Shown: in pieces, positions 46,257 to 55,354 of the stretch
Position numbering within the stretch: position 1 is the first letter of the stretch
How the letters are laid out: each line of letters opens with the position of its first letter
NCBI RefSeq assembly: GCF_000427865.1
Contig: NZ_ATYV01000008.1
Coordinates: 16,339-80,338, forward strand
DNA length: 64,000 nucleotides
Direction of reading: 5' to 3'
From: Corynebacterium sputi DSM 45148
GTDB taxonomy: Bacteria > Actinomycetota > Actinomycetes > Mycobacteriales > Mycobacteriaceae
Made by a program: the position numbers and the translations under genes
The notes under the pieces: generated by a model
What the model was told of the DNA's origin: nothing
Seen by the model: the letters and a program-made list of their open reading frames with translations, nothing else
Databases searched by the model: none

Positions 46257-47246
46257 CTATCCCATGGCGGCCATCAGCTTCTCGTCGAGACGGAGCTGGT
46301 CTGCGGTGGAATAAGTCGAGGTGGAGAACAGCAGTTCGTCGGCCCCACTGGCCTGGACAATGGAGCTCAGGTTGTCGTGAACTTCGGCCGCGGTTCCTGC
46401 CGCGACCTGACCAAGTTGCTTCCCGACGCGCCTTTCTACCTGCCCCGACCACCGATACTCATGGATCGCCTCTGGTGATTCCAGAGGAGGAAACTCGCCC
46501 TGCTGGCGGGACATCGCCATCGCCCAGGCCTCCGGCAGGGCGAGATCACGTGCGGCTTCGGTGGTGCCCGCAATATAAGCGTCGAGGCTGACAATCACGT
46601 ACGGCTCGCTGGCACCTGAGGTGGAGGCCGAGGGTCGGAAGTTCTCTCGGTAGCGGGCAAGAAGATCGGATATCTCCGGCGAGCGAACGATCGGGCCGCC
46701 GACAACAACAGGCAGTCCGAGGGCCGCAGCAATATCCATGCCGGATCCGGTCGCCAGCGTGAAGACCGGAACCGGGTCAGTGACCGGCCTAGCGGTGACG
46801 GTGCCGGTGTCGTCGAGGTATCCAAGCAGTTCCGTGAGATCTGATCGGTACTCGTCGGAGTTCTGCTCTTGTCGTCGCAGTGCCTGACGCACCGGTTCGG
46901 TAAATCCCACCGAGCGGCCAATCCCCAGGTCTACTCGTGCGGGAAAAAGCCCCTCTAATAGTCGGAACTGCTCGGCGACAATGAGCGGCTGATGCTGCGG
47001 CAGCATCACACCACCAGAGCCAAGCCGGATCGACGAGGTGACCTGCCCGATCGCCGCCAACAACACCGCCGGCGAACCAGAAGCGATTCCCGGCACGGCG
47101 TGATGCTCTGCGACCCAGAACCGGTGAAAGCCGAGCTCCTCGGCATGGCGGGCGCGCTGCACCACCGCCTGCAGATCAGCACTATCGACCTGCCCACCGT
47201 CAGAGTTCACACGGGTACGGGAGCGGTCGAGCAGTGAGAGCTTCAT
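46257..47246 (-). CDS. LLM-class flavin-dependent oxidoreductase
   Basis: 329 residues. FHRFWVAEHHAVPGIASGSP and LGSGGVMLPQHQPLIVAEQF are characteristic of the luciferase-like monooxygenase branch; DLGIGRS follows. It uses FMN (or F420) and its substrate is unknown. The start MKLSLLDRS at 47246 is the family start. A repeat core (46418-46428) lies in the C-terminal part. Confidence 0.88.
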   Translation of the reverse strand: MKLSLLDRSRTRVNSDGGQVDSADLQAVVQRARHAEELGFHRFWVAEHHAVPGIASGSPAVLLAAIGQVTSSIRLGSGGVMLPQHQPLIVAEQFRLLEGLFPARVDLGIGRSVGFTEPVRQALRRQEQNSDEYRSDLTELLGYLDDTGTVTARPVTDPVPVFTLATGSGMDIAAALGLPVVVGGPIVRSPEISDLLARYRENFRPSASTSGASEPYVIVSLDAYIAGTTEAARDLALPEAWAMAMSRQQGEFPPLESPEAIHEYRWSGQVERRVGKQLGQVAAGTAAEVHDNLSSIVQASGADELLFSTSTYSTADQLRLDEKLMAAMG

Positions 47247-47275
47247 GCCCGGTGCAACGGCTGACTGCGCGTCAA

Positions 47276-47866
47276 CTATTCCGTTGACTCGGTGGTGTGT
47301 CTCTCGCTTCGGGACGGAGGAACGATGGCGCGTAGGTGCCAGGGCCCGCCGGGGCGTCGAGTGATCGTGGCATAGGAGCCCGGCGCGACATCCAGCCTGG
47401 TGAGCGACTGAGCAGGTGCATCCATCGCGTACACACAGGCTGCGCGAACAGTCGAGGAACTGGCGACGATGACTGCCCCAGAGTCCGGCCACTGATCCGA
47501 ATCGAGAACGCTAGAGATCCGATCGAGGTGCCCGGTAAGGGACTCGCCGCCAGGTGGAGCCGCCGAGGGGCTGCCGATCCAAGTCCGCAGCTGCTGCAGT
47601 GACGCCGGGTCCGCGGCTACCTCATCGAGTGACATGCCTGACCACTCCCCTGCATCAGGTCCACGCAGATCATCATCGATCCGTACCGAGCCCTGGAGCA
47701 TTTCGGCGGTACGCCGACAGGCGGGTTCGGGACCGGACAGGATGAGTCCGGTGTGGTGGGTGGGGAGGTGAGGGAGGGGTGCGCCGGGAAGCAGGTCGGT
47801 GTGGTCACCGAAGATGCCCCGCCTGCTGCCTAACGTGAGCCCATGGGCGACGAGGGTGATGCGCAT
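47276..47866 (-). CDS. Histidine phosphatase superfamily protein with altered RHG motif
   Basis: 196 residues. The N-terminal catalytic 'RHG' is AHG here (ITLVAHGLT), and the other typical residues lie in GPEPACRRTAEML and DLRGPDAGEWSG. Change of the arginine suggests reduced or absent phosphatase activity. It lies 3 bases after cbtA, in an operon with a cobalt transporter, which recalls CobC-like or CobF-linked phosphatases of B12 metabolism. That link is an inference. Confidence 0.75.
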   Translation of the reverse strand: MRITLVAHGLTLGSRRGIFGDHTDLLPGAPLPHLPTHHTGLILSGPEPACRRTAEMLQGSVRIDDDLRGPDAGEWSGMSLDEVAADPASLQQLRTWIGSPSAAPPGGESLTGHLDRISSVLDSDQWPDSGAVIVASSSTVRAACVYAMDAPAQSLTRLDVAPGSYATITRRPGGPWHLRAIVPPSRSERHTTESTE

Positions 47867-47869
47867 CGG

Positions 47870-48646
47870 CTAGGCGTTGACCGGCTGGGGCTGCGAAGCA
47901 GGGGCCGACTTCGCTCGGATCGCTCGCTGAGAGAGCTCTGCGAGGACTAGGCCAAGGACGCCCCACAGCACGATCTGCACCAGCAGGCTGGACAAGCGGA
48001 AATCCCAGAGCAGTGAGGGCGGGAAACCTTCGGTGGGAACTTCGTCGTACCGCGGCATGAAGGACAGCGCCAACACCGCGACGAGGAGATACGTGACAAG
48101 GCCCGCGAGCGCGGCGTACCAGTACTCGACCTTCGACCGAAGAGTGTGACTGACCGCCAGCGCCGCTGCGACTCCCGCGAGCGAAATCGCCAACATGAGG
48201 AAATAGAGACCAGTCCGATAACCAATGGTGTCGCCGTCACCGACCGCCGGCGGATTCGGCGGGTAGATGAGGTACGGCACAAAATACACCGCGACAAAAG
48301 CCACCCCAGCAACCGAGAGAGCAGTGACGCGAACATCGGTACGGCTAAAGAACCGGCCCATGGCCAGCCCCGTAGCGATACCCGTGAGTCCTCCTAAAGC
48401 AGCGCCGACGACGAGCATGCCGGTGAGAAGGCCCGCCGAGGACTGCAATCCGCGAGAAACCTCGGTCCCCTCCTCTTCCTCCGCTGCGGCATGCTCCCCA
48501 TGGTCATGGCGGCCGGCGGCCTCTTCGATGGCAATGGCCGATTCGATGGGCGGCTCCCCCACCGCATAGCTCACAACAAACGCGGCGAAACCCGCGATAA
48601 CTCCCGCGATCAAACCGCGGACAAGGAAATCCCTCAATGACAGCAT
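47870..48646 (-). CDS. cbtA: Cobalt transporter subunit CbtA
   Basis: 258 residues with about seven membrane helices. The first loop has RHDHGEHAAAEEEEG, the His-rich site of CbtA proteins. LIYPPNPPAVGDGDTIGYRT is a family hallmark. It would import cobalt for cobalamin. The ATG at 48646 is chosen over a longer frame from 48667. Confidence 0.88.
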   Translation of the reverse strand: MLSLRDFLVRGLIAGVIAGFAAFVVSYAVGEPPIESAIAIEEAAGRHDHGEHAAAEEEEGTEVSRGLQSSAGLLTGMLVVGAALGGLTGIATGLAMGRFFSRTDVRVTALSVAGVAFVAVYFVPYLIYPPNPPAVGDGDTIGYRTGLYFLMLAISLAGVAAALAVSHTLRSKVEYWYAALAGLVTYLLVAVLALSFMPRYDEVPTEGFPPSLLWDFRLSSLLVQIVLWGVLGLVLAELSQRAIRAKSAPASQPQPVNA

Positions 48647-48657
48647 GTGCAGACCTC

Positions 48658-48885
48658 CTAGTGGCACGGGAATCCGAGGAGGTGGCGTCCGTCATGAACC
48701 CACTCATGGACACCGTCACCGGAGACGATCGCCGTCGCCCCCTGCTCAGCACCAACGAAGTACAGCGCGAGGACGGAAAGCAACACCCCGAACACTGCCC
48801 ACGGCCAGGCCGCAGACAAGGACAAGGTAGGAAGTGCGGGAAGATCCACCGCACCTGAATTGGGGACGGATACTGCTGAGGTCAT
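48658..48885 (-). CDS. cbtB: Cobalt transporter subunit CbtB
   Basis: 75 residues, one membrane helix, ending in HEWVHDGRHLLGFPCH, the invariant CbtB tail that binds cobalt. AAGGAG precedes the ATG. A cobalamin riboswitch lies directly upstream, so the operon cbtB-cbtA-phosphatase is probably off when B12 is plentiful. Confidence 0.94.
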   Translation of the reverse strand: MTSAVSVPNSGAVDLPALPTLSLSAAWPWAVFGVLLSVLALYFVGAEQGATAIVSGDGVHEWVHDGRHLLGFPCH

Positions 48886-48934
48886 GACGGGACTCCTTCT
48901 GAGCTTGTGCGACTCACGAATGGTTGATTCACAC

Positions 48935-49100
48935 GAGGGTCAGGGTCTGACTCGGAGCAGGGCCACCCGGGACGTGTCATCAAACCGGGACAGCGTGGCC
49001 TATCCATACAGTGGCGCAACCGCGTCGGATTCACACCGACTTCCGTTCACCTCGTGAAGCTGAAGTTACTCAGAAAGTCCCACCGCACCTAGGGTTTCTT
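48935..49100 (-). ncRNA. Cobalamin (B12) riboswitch
   Basis: On the minus strand: AACGGAAGTCGGTGTGAATC followed by CGACGCGG and GCGCCACTGTAT, the canonical core and B12-box of cobalamin riboswitches (49046-48999), ending in GAGTCAGACC (about 48952). It sits before cbtB. The exact ends are approximate. Confidence 0.93.
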
Positions 49101-49130
49101 GCGGTTCACCCCCGTTCGGACCGCCACTGC

Positions 49131-49676
49131 TCAGCACTTATCGAGCGAGCGCAGGTACCGGTCCGTCATCACATCTTGGAACGCGCGGGCCACCGGTCCG
49201 CCAAGGCGGGTTAACCACGTCGCGGGATTGGAGAAGGCGGAGATAGTGAGGGTGAGGGAGGCGTCGGGAAGCAGTTCGAGAACGAATCTTTCTTCGCCTT
49301 GCTCCGGGTGGCCGGGCAAGGTGCCGTACGCGAAGCCGCAGCGGGTCGGCTCGTCGATGACTTCGACGACGCGGCACGGAATGGTCGTGGCCAACGGCCG
49401 GACTCCGAGAGTCATCTGCACCACCGTGCCCTTTACGAGAGGGCTTTGCGACGCCGCCACCGCCAACCCGGCGCGCGCCTGCACCTGCCAGGTGAGCAGA
49501 TCTCGGGCAGCGCCCTCGAAGTCCCGGCGGGTCAGGACTGTGGTCTTGGAAAACCACCGGTACTCCTCGACGGGGCCGACTGCGGACTGGCCTACTTGCT
49601 GATAGGTCAGCGGGGCGGCGCGGAGGCGGCCGGCGGTGGCACCGTCCAGTGCAGTGACCTTGCTCGCGCGACTCAT
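49131..49676 (-). CDS. DUF1990 family protein
   Basis: 181 residues. GFAYGTLPGHPEQGEERFVL is the DUF1990 hallmark, followed by ISAFSNPATW. Function of the family is unknown. It overlaps the upstream 712-residue protein by 4 bases (49673-49676). A full copy of the dispersed repeat (core 49262-49272) encodes LLPDASLTLT. Confidence 0.9.
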   Translation of the reverse strand: MSRASKVTALDGATAGRLRAAPLTYQQVGQSAVGPVEEYRWFSKTTVLTRRDFEGAARDLLTWQVQARAGLAVAASQSPLVKGTVVQMTLGVRPLATTIPCRVVEVIDEPTRCGFAYGTLPGHPEQGEERFVLELLPDASLTLTISAFSNPATWLTRLGGPVARAFQDVMTDRYLRSLDKC

Positions 49677-51811
49677 CGCACCTCCACCCCATCCAGGTAA
49701 ATGCCCTGCTCACCGACGCCGCTCACGGAGATGACAACGCCGACGGCTCCATAGGTGCACTCCGAGGGCACAGTGAACGTAGAGAGGAACGGCTCACCTG
49801 GTCCGTTCGGCATGAGCGCCGGGATCTTTCCGTACTGGCCATCGAAGGTGGCTCCGACTTCTCCGATGTCGCACACGATGCTCGGACCATCTGGCATCTC
49901 AGCGGTGGAGCGAACGGCCATAGGTTCGGTGCGATAACCGACCGGAGCGGCGTCAGCGAGGTCGAAGGTGACCTCTTCGGGGGCGTCCGGCTGCACGAGG
50001 CTGTTCACGCGGAATTCCACGGATCCGTCGGAGCCTTCACCGCGGATACGGATGACCTCGTGATCCCAACTTCCAGAGCGCCTGGGCAAATCCTCCATCT
50101 CGACGGCGGCACCGGCGAAATCCGCGATTGGTTCGGGCAGACCCGTCTTCACGGCGGCGCGGAGGTGTGACGGCGGCAGCCAGGAGGCGCTTTCAATGTC
50201 GCCGGTGAAGTAGGCGCGGGCGTCGCCGTCGTCATACAGGCTGTCCCGGAGGAATGTTGTGAACAGGCCCTTCGTCGCTTGTTGCTGCTCTTCAGGCTCT
50301 ATGAGAACCGCGGTGTTGAGCATGCGCGTCGAGATTCCTGCACCAGTGTCGTAGCGGCCCCAATCTTCGTTGAACTGGGTGTGATTCGCCCTCTCGAGGA
50401 GAACCGCCGCGGAGATTCCATCCGGGCCAGGGGCGGTGTGCTCGAACTGGCGGGCTCCGGCGAACGTCGACAGGTCGGCGTCATGCGTGGCTGACACGGT
50501 GAGGTAGTCGATCCCCTTCAATTCTGCGACGGGGACGATCACACCGGCAGTTGGAGCGAGTGCCACGACAGTCCTAATGTCCACGTCAGGTAAGTCCGGC
50601 ACTGGCCACGGCACGGAAGTGCTCGCAGTCCCGTTGTGCATTGTCGCGGCCACGGCAGCAGCCTCACCACCGCGGGAGTGCCCGGCTAGAACGGTTTTCG
50701 ACAGATCCACACGCGGCACCTCTGGAGAGGATTCCCTCTCCCAGGTCTGCCACTGATCGAGGTGCTCCATCAGCATCCGGGCGCGCATCTGGTTCGCCAA
50801 TTCCAGGCTCCCGAGAGTGTCGAACAGCCCGGTGTTCAGGTACGTCTGCTCAACCGACGCCACCACATAACCCTGGCTCGCCAGGTGCTCACCGAGGTAT
50901 TCAAATCCGAGTTCATTGTCGGCCTTTGCGGAGTTTCCATGTGCGATCAGCACCAGCGGGAATCCTTCCGCCGGTGGCTCTGCGTCCGGCGCCCAGACGG
51001 TGGCATTGAGGGGAAGTTCAGAGGCATCAAAACCCATACCGCGGGTGCGCAGTGGTTGATCAGCCCATTCGGGCAGCTGCTCTGAGGCATCGACGGTGCC
51101 AGAGGCCACGTCCGCGTCATCGCCGTACCGACCGCTACCGGTTTGCCCGCCATAAGCGAAAAACGTCACAGCCAACGGTCCGGCATCTGCCGCATTGTCC
51201 ACGGTAGTACCGCTTCCGCCATGCTTTACGACGTCCTCAGCCGACTCTCCCGAGCCCGGCCACACCAGAATGGTTCCAGTCACCATCGCTGCGAGAGCCA
51301 CAACCGACACCGTGGTGCGCGCGGCAATCTGGATCTTCCGCGAGTAGGTGGGCCGACCGGCCCATAGATGCCCAATAACACCTCCGACTACTGAACCGGA
51401 CAGCGCGATGATTGTCGTCATCCAGGCCCACCACCCAACGCTCGGTCCCGGCGCCATCGAGCCAAGCAACACTGCGGATGAGGCGAACGCGGCGAGGAAC
51501 GGAACTGGAAATCGGCGCGTAAAAAGCCTCGCCACGCCGGTGCCGACCACCACGACAGCAAGTGCCACTCCGATGATGACCAGCAGATCAGCAGCAGTAA
51601 TCAGAAGGCTGATGCCCAAAGCCGACGGGACAATGCGCTCTGCCGCTCGCCAACCCCACACCACCAGGCCCAGGACGACAGTGCCGACCGCCGCCCCATT
51701 AAGTCCAGGTCCAGTCAGCCAGTACCGGGCAAACCACTCCCCAATGCGCCGCGCCCTAGTCCGGGGCCGCGGAGCGTCAGTGTCCTCGGGGGCCTCGGGT
51801 GCTGTAGTCAT
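49673..51811 (-). CDS. Membrane-anchored alpha/beta hydrolase
   Basis: 712 residues. Four or five N-terminal membrane helices (about 30-175) are followed by an extracytoplasmic hydrolase: FPLVLIAHGNSAKADNELG, nucleophile elbow GHSRGGEAA, and a His region RANHTQFNED. It resembles chlorophyllase/cutinase-like hydrolases. The terminal 150 residues form a beta-rich domain. The substrate is unknown; a cell-envelope ester is possible. Confidence 0.7.
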   Translation of the reverse strand: MTTAPEAPEDTDAPRPRTRARRIGEWFARYWLTGPGLNGAAVGTVVLGLVVWGWRAAERIVPSALGISLLITAADLLVIIGVALAVVVVGTGVARLFTRRFPVPFLAAFASSAVLLGSMAPGPSVGWWAWMTTIIALSGSVVGGVIGHLWAGRPTYSRKIQIAARTTVSVVALAAMVTGTILVWPGSGESAEDVVKHGGSGTTVDNAADAGPLAVTFFAYGGQTGSGRYGDDADVASGTVDASEQLPEWADQPLRTRGMGFDASELPLNATVWAPDAEPPAEGFPLVLIAHGNSAKADNELGFEYLGEHLASQGYVVASVEQTYLNTGLFDTLGSLELANQMRARMLMEHLDQWQTWERESSPEVPRVDLSKTVLAGHSRGGEAAAVAATMHNGTASTSVPWPVPDLPDVDIRTVVALAPTAGVIVPVAELKGIDYLTVSATHDADLSTFAGARQFEHTAPGPDGISAAVLLERANHTQFNEDWGRYDTGAGISTRMLNTAVLIEPEEQQQATKGLFTTFLRDSLYDDGDARAYFTGDIESASWLPPSHLRAAVKTGLPEPIADFAGAAVEMEDLPRRSGSWDHEVIRIRGEGSDGSVEFRVNSLVQPDAPEEVTFDLADAAPVGYRTEPMAVRSTAEMPDGPSIVCDIGEVGATFDGQYGKIPALMPNGPGEPFLSTFTVPSECTYGAVGVVISVSGVGEQGIYLDGVEVR

Positions 51812-51832
51812 GCCCAGAAACTACCGGCGAAT

Positions 51833-52390
51833 CTAGCGCCGCGTCAGACCGATCAATTGCCGCTCCAGGTCACCTCGATCACCGTAGGAAAGGACAGCAC
51901 CCCACAGCGGAGCGCTATTGCCGCCGTCGGTGGCTGCGACGATGAGTCGAGTAGTTGCGGGGTTGAGTCCGTCGTGAAGCAGATCTGTTCTCCACCGTTC
52001 CGCCTCTTCCTGCGCAAGCTCTCCGAGACCGGGCTCCAGCATCAGGTTCGAAGCCAACGCGATGTGCCGCTTCTGCTCTGCAAAATCCTTGGCATAGGCA
52101 AAGCTGGCGCGGATGTACCCACGGGTGAGCCTGCCTTTTGCTCCTTCTGGCTCTGCGGAGGTGAACTCCTCCACAAGGTCCCGGAACTGCTCCAGGAGAT
52201 ACGTGGCCAGGTCAATGAGGAGCTTCTCTTTGCTTGGGAAGTGGTACAGCAGACCGCCTTTGGATACGCCGGCTGCCTCGGCGATGACGGTCACGGGCAC
52301 CTTGGTGCCGTTTTCCCCGATGACAAGGGCTGCTGCGTCGAGGATGTTGCGTCTGGTGTCTTCGGCTGTCCGGCCAGCGGTGCGTCCCAT
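51833..52390 (-). CDS. TetR family regulator
   Basis: 185 residues. N-terminal helix-turn-helix: RRNILDAAALVIGENG, VIAEAAGVSKGGLLYHFPSK, the TetR signature. It lies 49 bases downstream of the MFS gene on the same strand and probably represses it. The C-terminal ligand domain is not specific. Confidence 0.9.
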   Translation of the reverse strand: MGRTAGRTAEDTRRNILDAAALVIGENGTKVPVTVIAEAAGVSKGGLLYHFPSKEKLLIDLATYLLEQFRDLVEEFTSAEPEGAKGRLTRGYIRASFAYAKDFAEQKRHIALASNLMLEPGLGELAQEEAERWRTDLLHDGLNPATTRLIVAATDGGNSAPLWGAVLSYGDRGDLERQLIGLTRR

Positions 52391-52439
52391 GGGTGGGCCT
52401 CCTTCTGTGGGGTTAGGTGTGGTTCCTTGTCGTTTCCGC

Positions 52440-53945
52440 TCAGTGGTCCACAGCCACTGACTCCTTCGTGTTCGGGATCAGCCGATAGGCGAGGAAAGCT
52501 GCGAACAACATCACGCCAGCTGCGATGAGAGTGGTCGACCGCATCGCCTCGACAAACGCGTGCTGGGCGGCGATGAAGGCGTGGCTGCCGTAGTCCAAGA
52601 CCGTCGACGCGGATGCCAGGGAATCTTCGACCAGTTCGGTCGCCTCCGCTGGCAGATCACCGGGGACGGTCAGATTCCGTGTGTACAGTGCAGAGATTAC
52701 CGAGCCCAAAACGGCGATGCCGAGTGCGACACCAAGTTCATAAGCCGTCTCCGAAATGGACGCCGCGGCGCCAGCCTTAGCGGGCTTCACCGCAGAGACC
52801 ACTGCATCGACGCTGAGTGTCTGGGTGATGCCGATTCCCATGCCCAACGGCACGATCGCCAACAACACCCACCCGAGCCATTCCGCGCTTTCAACGTAGG
52901 AAACGAGCGTCAGTCCGACCGCACCGAGCGCCAGGGCAAAGGCAATCGCTCGGCCCCTGCCCAGTTTCGCCAGCAGCAGCCCCACCACCGCGACCGCAGC
53001 CATTGCCGACAGCGCTGCTGGCAATTGCGCGATGCCTGCCTCCAAGGGTGTCAGCCCACGTGCGAGCTGCAGGTACTGAGAGAAGAAGAACAGCACACCA
53101 GTAAAAGCGAAGACCGCGAAGAAGTTCACGAGGACCGCACCAGTGAAGGCTGGATTGCGGAATAGGTCGACGTCGATCATCGGGGAGTTCGATCGCCGCT
53201 GTCGTCGCACGAACCAGATGGAACCGACGACACTGATGGTAATTGCAGCGATCGTCGACGGTCCAAGGTTTCCTCCCGCGACCTGCTTGACCGTGTAAAC
53301 AAACGGGACGATCGCGACCATGGACAGCAGGCTGGAGAACAGATCAAAGGCTCCGGGGTTCGGGTTCTTCGACTCTGGCAACAACCAGGCGCCGACGATG
53401 ATGACCACAGCCATCACCGGCAAGTTGATCAGGAACACCGACCCCCACCAGAACCGCTCCAGCAGAACACCGCCGACCAGTGGCCCGAGTGCAATACCGC
53501 TGGCAGCGGCGGCAGACCAGATGGCGATGGCACGAGTGCGCTCGACAGGGTCGGTAAAGATGTTGCGGATCAGGGACAGCGTCGACGGCATAATCGTCGC
53601 ACCAGCGATGCCCAACAGCAGGCGGGCCAAGATAAGCACCTCGGGCGTCGGGGCGAACGCTGCCAGCAGTGATGCCATGCCGAAGGCGAAGGAGCCAGTC
53701 AACAACAGCCGCTTTCGGCCGATCCGATCAGCAAGGTTGCCCATCGTCACCAGAAGCCCTGCCAAGGCGATTGAATAGATGTCGCCCACCCACAGCACCT
53801 GAGTCGAGGTCGGTGAGAGCTCCGCGGTCAGCGCCGGCACCGCCAGGTACAGCACAGTGGCATCGACTGCCAGTAGCAAGACCGCACCGACCAGCACCAC
53901 GAGTGAGCCCCACCTGCGTGCGGGCCCCAGCACGTCACTCATCAC
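52440..53945 (-). CDS. MFS efflux transporter (DHA2 / EmrB-QacA type, 14 helices)
   Basis: 501 residues and about 14 membrane helices. VGDIYSIALAGLLVTMGNLADRIGRK is too long to quote further; GNLADRIGRK is motif A and GPLVGGVLL is the motif C region. D and P residues of helix 1 (DATVLYLAVP) are typical of QacA/EmrB drug exporters. The start is ATG at 53945 or 53942. Co-oriented with a TetR gene. Confidence 0.9.
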   Translation of the reverse strand: MMSDVLGPARRWGSLVVLVGAVLLLAVDATVLYLAVPALTAELSPTSTQVLWVGDIYSIALAGLLVTMGNLADRIGRKRLLLTGSFAFGMASLLAAFAPTPEVLILARLLLGIAGATIMPSTLSLIRNIFTDPVERTRAIAIWSAAAASGIALGPLVGGVLLERFWWGSVFLINLPVMAVVIIVGAWLLPESKNPNPGAFDLFSSLLSMVAIVPFVYTVKQVAGGNLGPSTIAAITISVVGSIWFVRRQRRSNSPMIDVDLFRNPAFTGAVLVNFFAVFAFTGVLFFFSQYLQLARGLTPLEAGIAQLPAALSAMAAVAVVGLLLAKLGRGRAIAFALALGAVGLTLVSYVESAEWLGWVLLAIVPLGMGIGITQTLSVDAVVSAVKPAKAGAAASISETAYELGVALGIAVLGSVISALYTRNLTVPGDLPAEATELVEDSLASASTVLDYGSHAFIAAQHAFVEAMRSTTLIAAGVMLFAAFLAYRLIPNTKESVAVDH

Positions 53946-54110
53946 ATCTCCTCATTCGTCACCGCAGAACTTAACCGTCCCGCCGGTACATTTTTACCGA
54001 TTCAGTCCATTCTCGCCAAACAGGACCACATACTCGTCTGTGACCTGCGCCGAGGCCGTCTAGACTGAACTCATCCACCTCATCTGGACACTGACACACC
54101 AAGGACAACG

Positions 54111-54656
54111 ATGATCATCACCGACGCCACCGCCGAGACCATCCCGGGCATCACCGAGATCTACAATGATGCGGTCCGCAACTCCACGGCGATTTGGAAC
54201 GAAGACACCGTGAGCCGCGACAACCGTTTCAACTGGTGGGTTGGCCGCGTCAGCGCCGGTTATCCGGTCCTGGTGGCGCTGGCGAAGGATTCACTCTCCT
54301 TTGATGAGGACTCTCCTAGTGCCCCAGAGGTTCTCGGCTACGCAACCTTTGGCGACTGGCGTGCCTTCGACGGCTACCGGTACACCGTCGAGCATTCTGT
54401 GTACGTCCGCGACGATCAGCGGGGCAATGGCATCGGAACCAAGTTGATGGAGCAGCTCATCAACCGCGCACGGCACTTGGGCAAGCACGCGATGGTCGCG
54501 GGCATTGACGCGTCGAACTCCGGCTCAATCACCATGCACGAGCGCCTTGGTTTCGAACGGGTCGGACTGCTGCCCCAGGTCGGCTCGAAATTCGGCAACT
54601 GGCTCGATCTGGCCTTTCTGCAGCTGACGCTGGATGACCGGAAGTCACCGTCGTAA
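54111..54656 (+). CDS. GNAT family N-acetyltransferase (phosphinothricin acetyltransferase-like)
   Basis: 181 residues. ITEIYNDAVRNSTAIWNED and VEHSVYVRDDQRGNGIGTKL match the Pat/Bar group; the acetyl-CoA loop is DQRGNGIG. HERLGFERVGLLPQVGSKFG closes the fold. It may detoxify an amino acid or herbicide-like compound. Two repeat cores form a hairpin at its end (54649-54681). Confidence 0.9.
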   Translation: MIITDATAETIPGITEIYNDAVRNSTAIWNEDTVSRDNRFNWWVGRVSAGYPVLVALAKDSLSFDEDSPSAPEVLGYATFGDWRAFDGYRYTVEHSVYVRDDQRGNGIGTKLMEQLINRARHLGKHAMVAGIDASNSGSITMHERLGFERVGLLPQVGSKFGNWLDLAFLQLTLDDRKSPS

Positions 54657-54681
54657 AGCATCAAGAACTCGCTTAACGACG
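54649..54681 (+). repeat. Inverted pair of repeat cores (possible terminator)
   Basis: CGTCGTAAAGC (54649-54659), an 11-base loop, then GCTTAACGACG (54671-54681), giving a stem with 10 of 11 pairs. It overlaps the stop codon of the acetyltransferase. The right copy continues TCTCCCTAC like other members. No T-run follows. Confidence 0.65.
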
Positions 54682-54745
54682 TCTCCCTACCCAATGCCAT
54701 AATGACCTTTCCTAAGGCCACAACCTGCCCGGAAAGGAACCGACA

Positions 54746-55315
54746 ATGACTGACCGACTCCGCCGCCCGCACTTCCGAGGAACCGCCCGAACTGCTGGTG
54801 CGGGTATCGCCGCACTGGCGATGGCAGTGTCACTCGCAGCGTGTTCGGATGGTGGTTCCAACTCCGGTGAAGCCATCAACGGCCCGACCGGCAATGGCAC
54901 CGCCGAGATGCCACAGGAGTCACAGCAGGATGCCCCGCAGGGTGGCTCCAAGGTCGAGGTGTCTTCGGTCGGCGATGGCCCGACCGGTCTCCGCGCGAAG
55001 CACGGCACCGGGGACGTGTCCGCCAACGGTTCCGGTTCCGCCGGGATCTACCAGGGCCGGCTGATCACCGCCTCTGGCAACTGCCTGTCCGTCACAGACA
55101 ATGATCGCCCTGACCTGGTCGTCTTCCCGGAGGACACTGAGTTCGACTTCAACAACCAGCGTCCGTCGGTGAGTTCCGGGGACTTGGATCCGTTGTACGT
55201 CGGCGAGGAGATCCGGTTCGCAGGCGTCGCGGTGCCGATCGACGACGTGGACGGAGTCCCCCGCCACTGCGCACAGGGAGCCTCAGACATGGTGCAGGTC
55301 GTCCAGGGCTGGTAA
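54746..55315 (+). CDS. Hypothetical lipoprotein
   Basis: 189 residues. Signal peptide with lipobox SLAAC (Cys at about 34), then a Gly/Ser/Gln-rich linker, then a beta-rich domain with GRLITASGNCLSVTDNDRPD. No known function. Preceded by GGAAAGG at proper spacing. Confidence 0.7.
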   Translation: MTDRLRRPHFRGTARTAGAGIAALAMAVSLAACSDGGSNSGEAINGPTGNGTAEMPQESQQDAPQGGSKVEVSSVGDGPTGLRAKHGTGDVSANGSGSAGIYQGRLITASGNCLSVTDNDRPDLVVFPEDTEFDFNNQRPSVSSGDLDPLYVGEEIRFAGVAVPIDDVDGVPRHCAQGASDMVQVVQGW

Positions 55316-55354
55316 TCCCCTCCGCCGGCCCCCACCGGGACCGCGAGGGCAGGA

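Noticed and set aside
47791..47801. GCGCCGGGAAGC region (about 47780) as another repeat copy
   Set aside because: The core is GCTTCCCGGCG, one base off at a conserved position; not counted.
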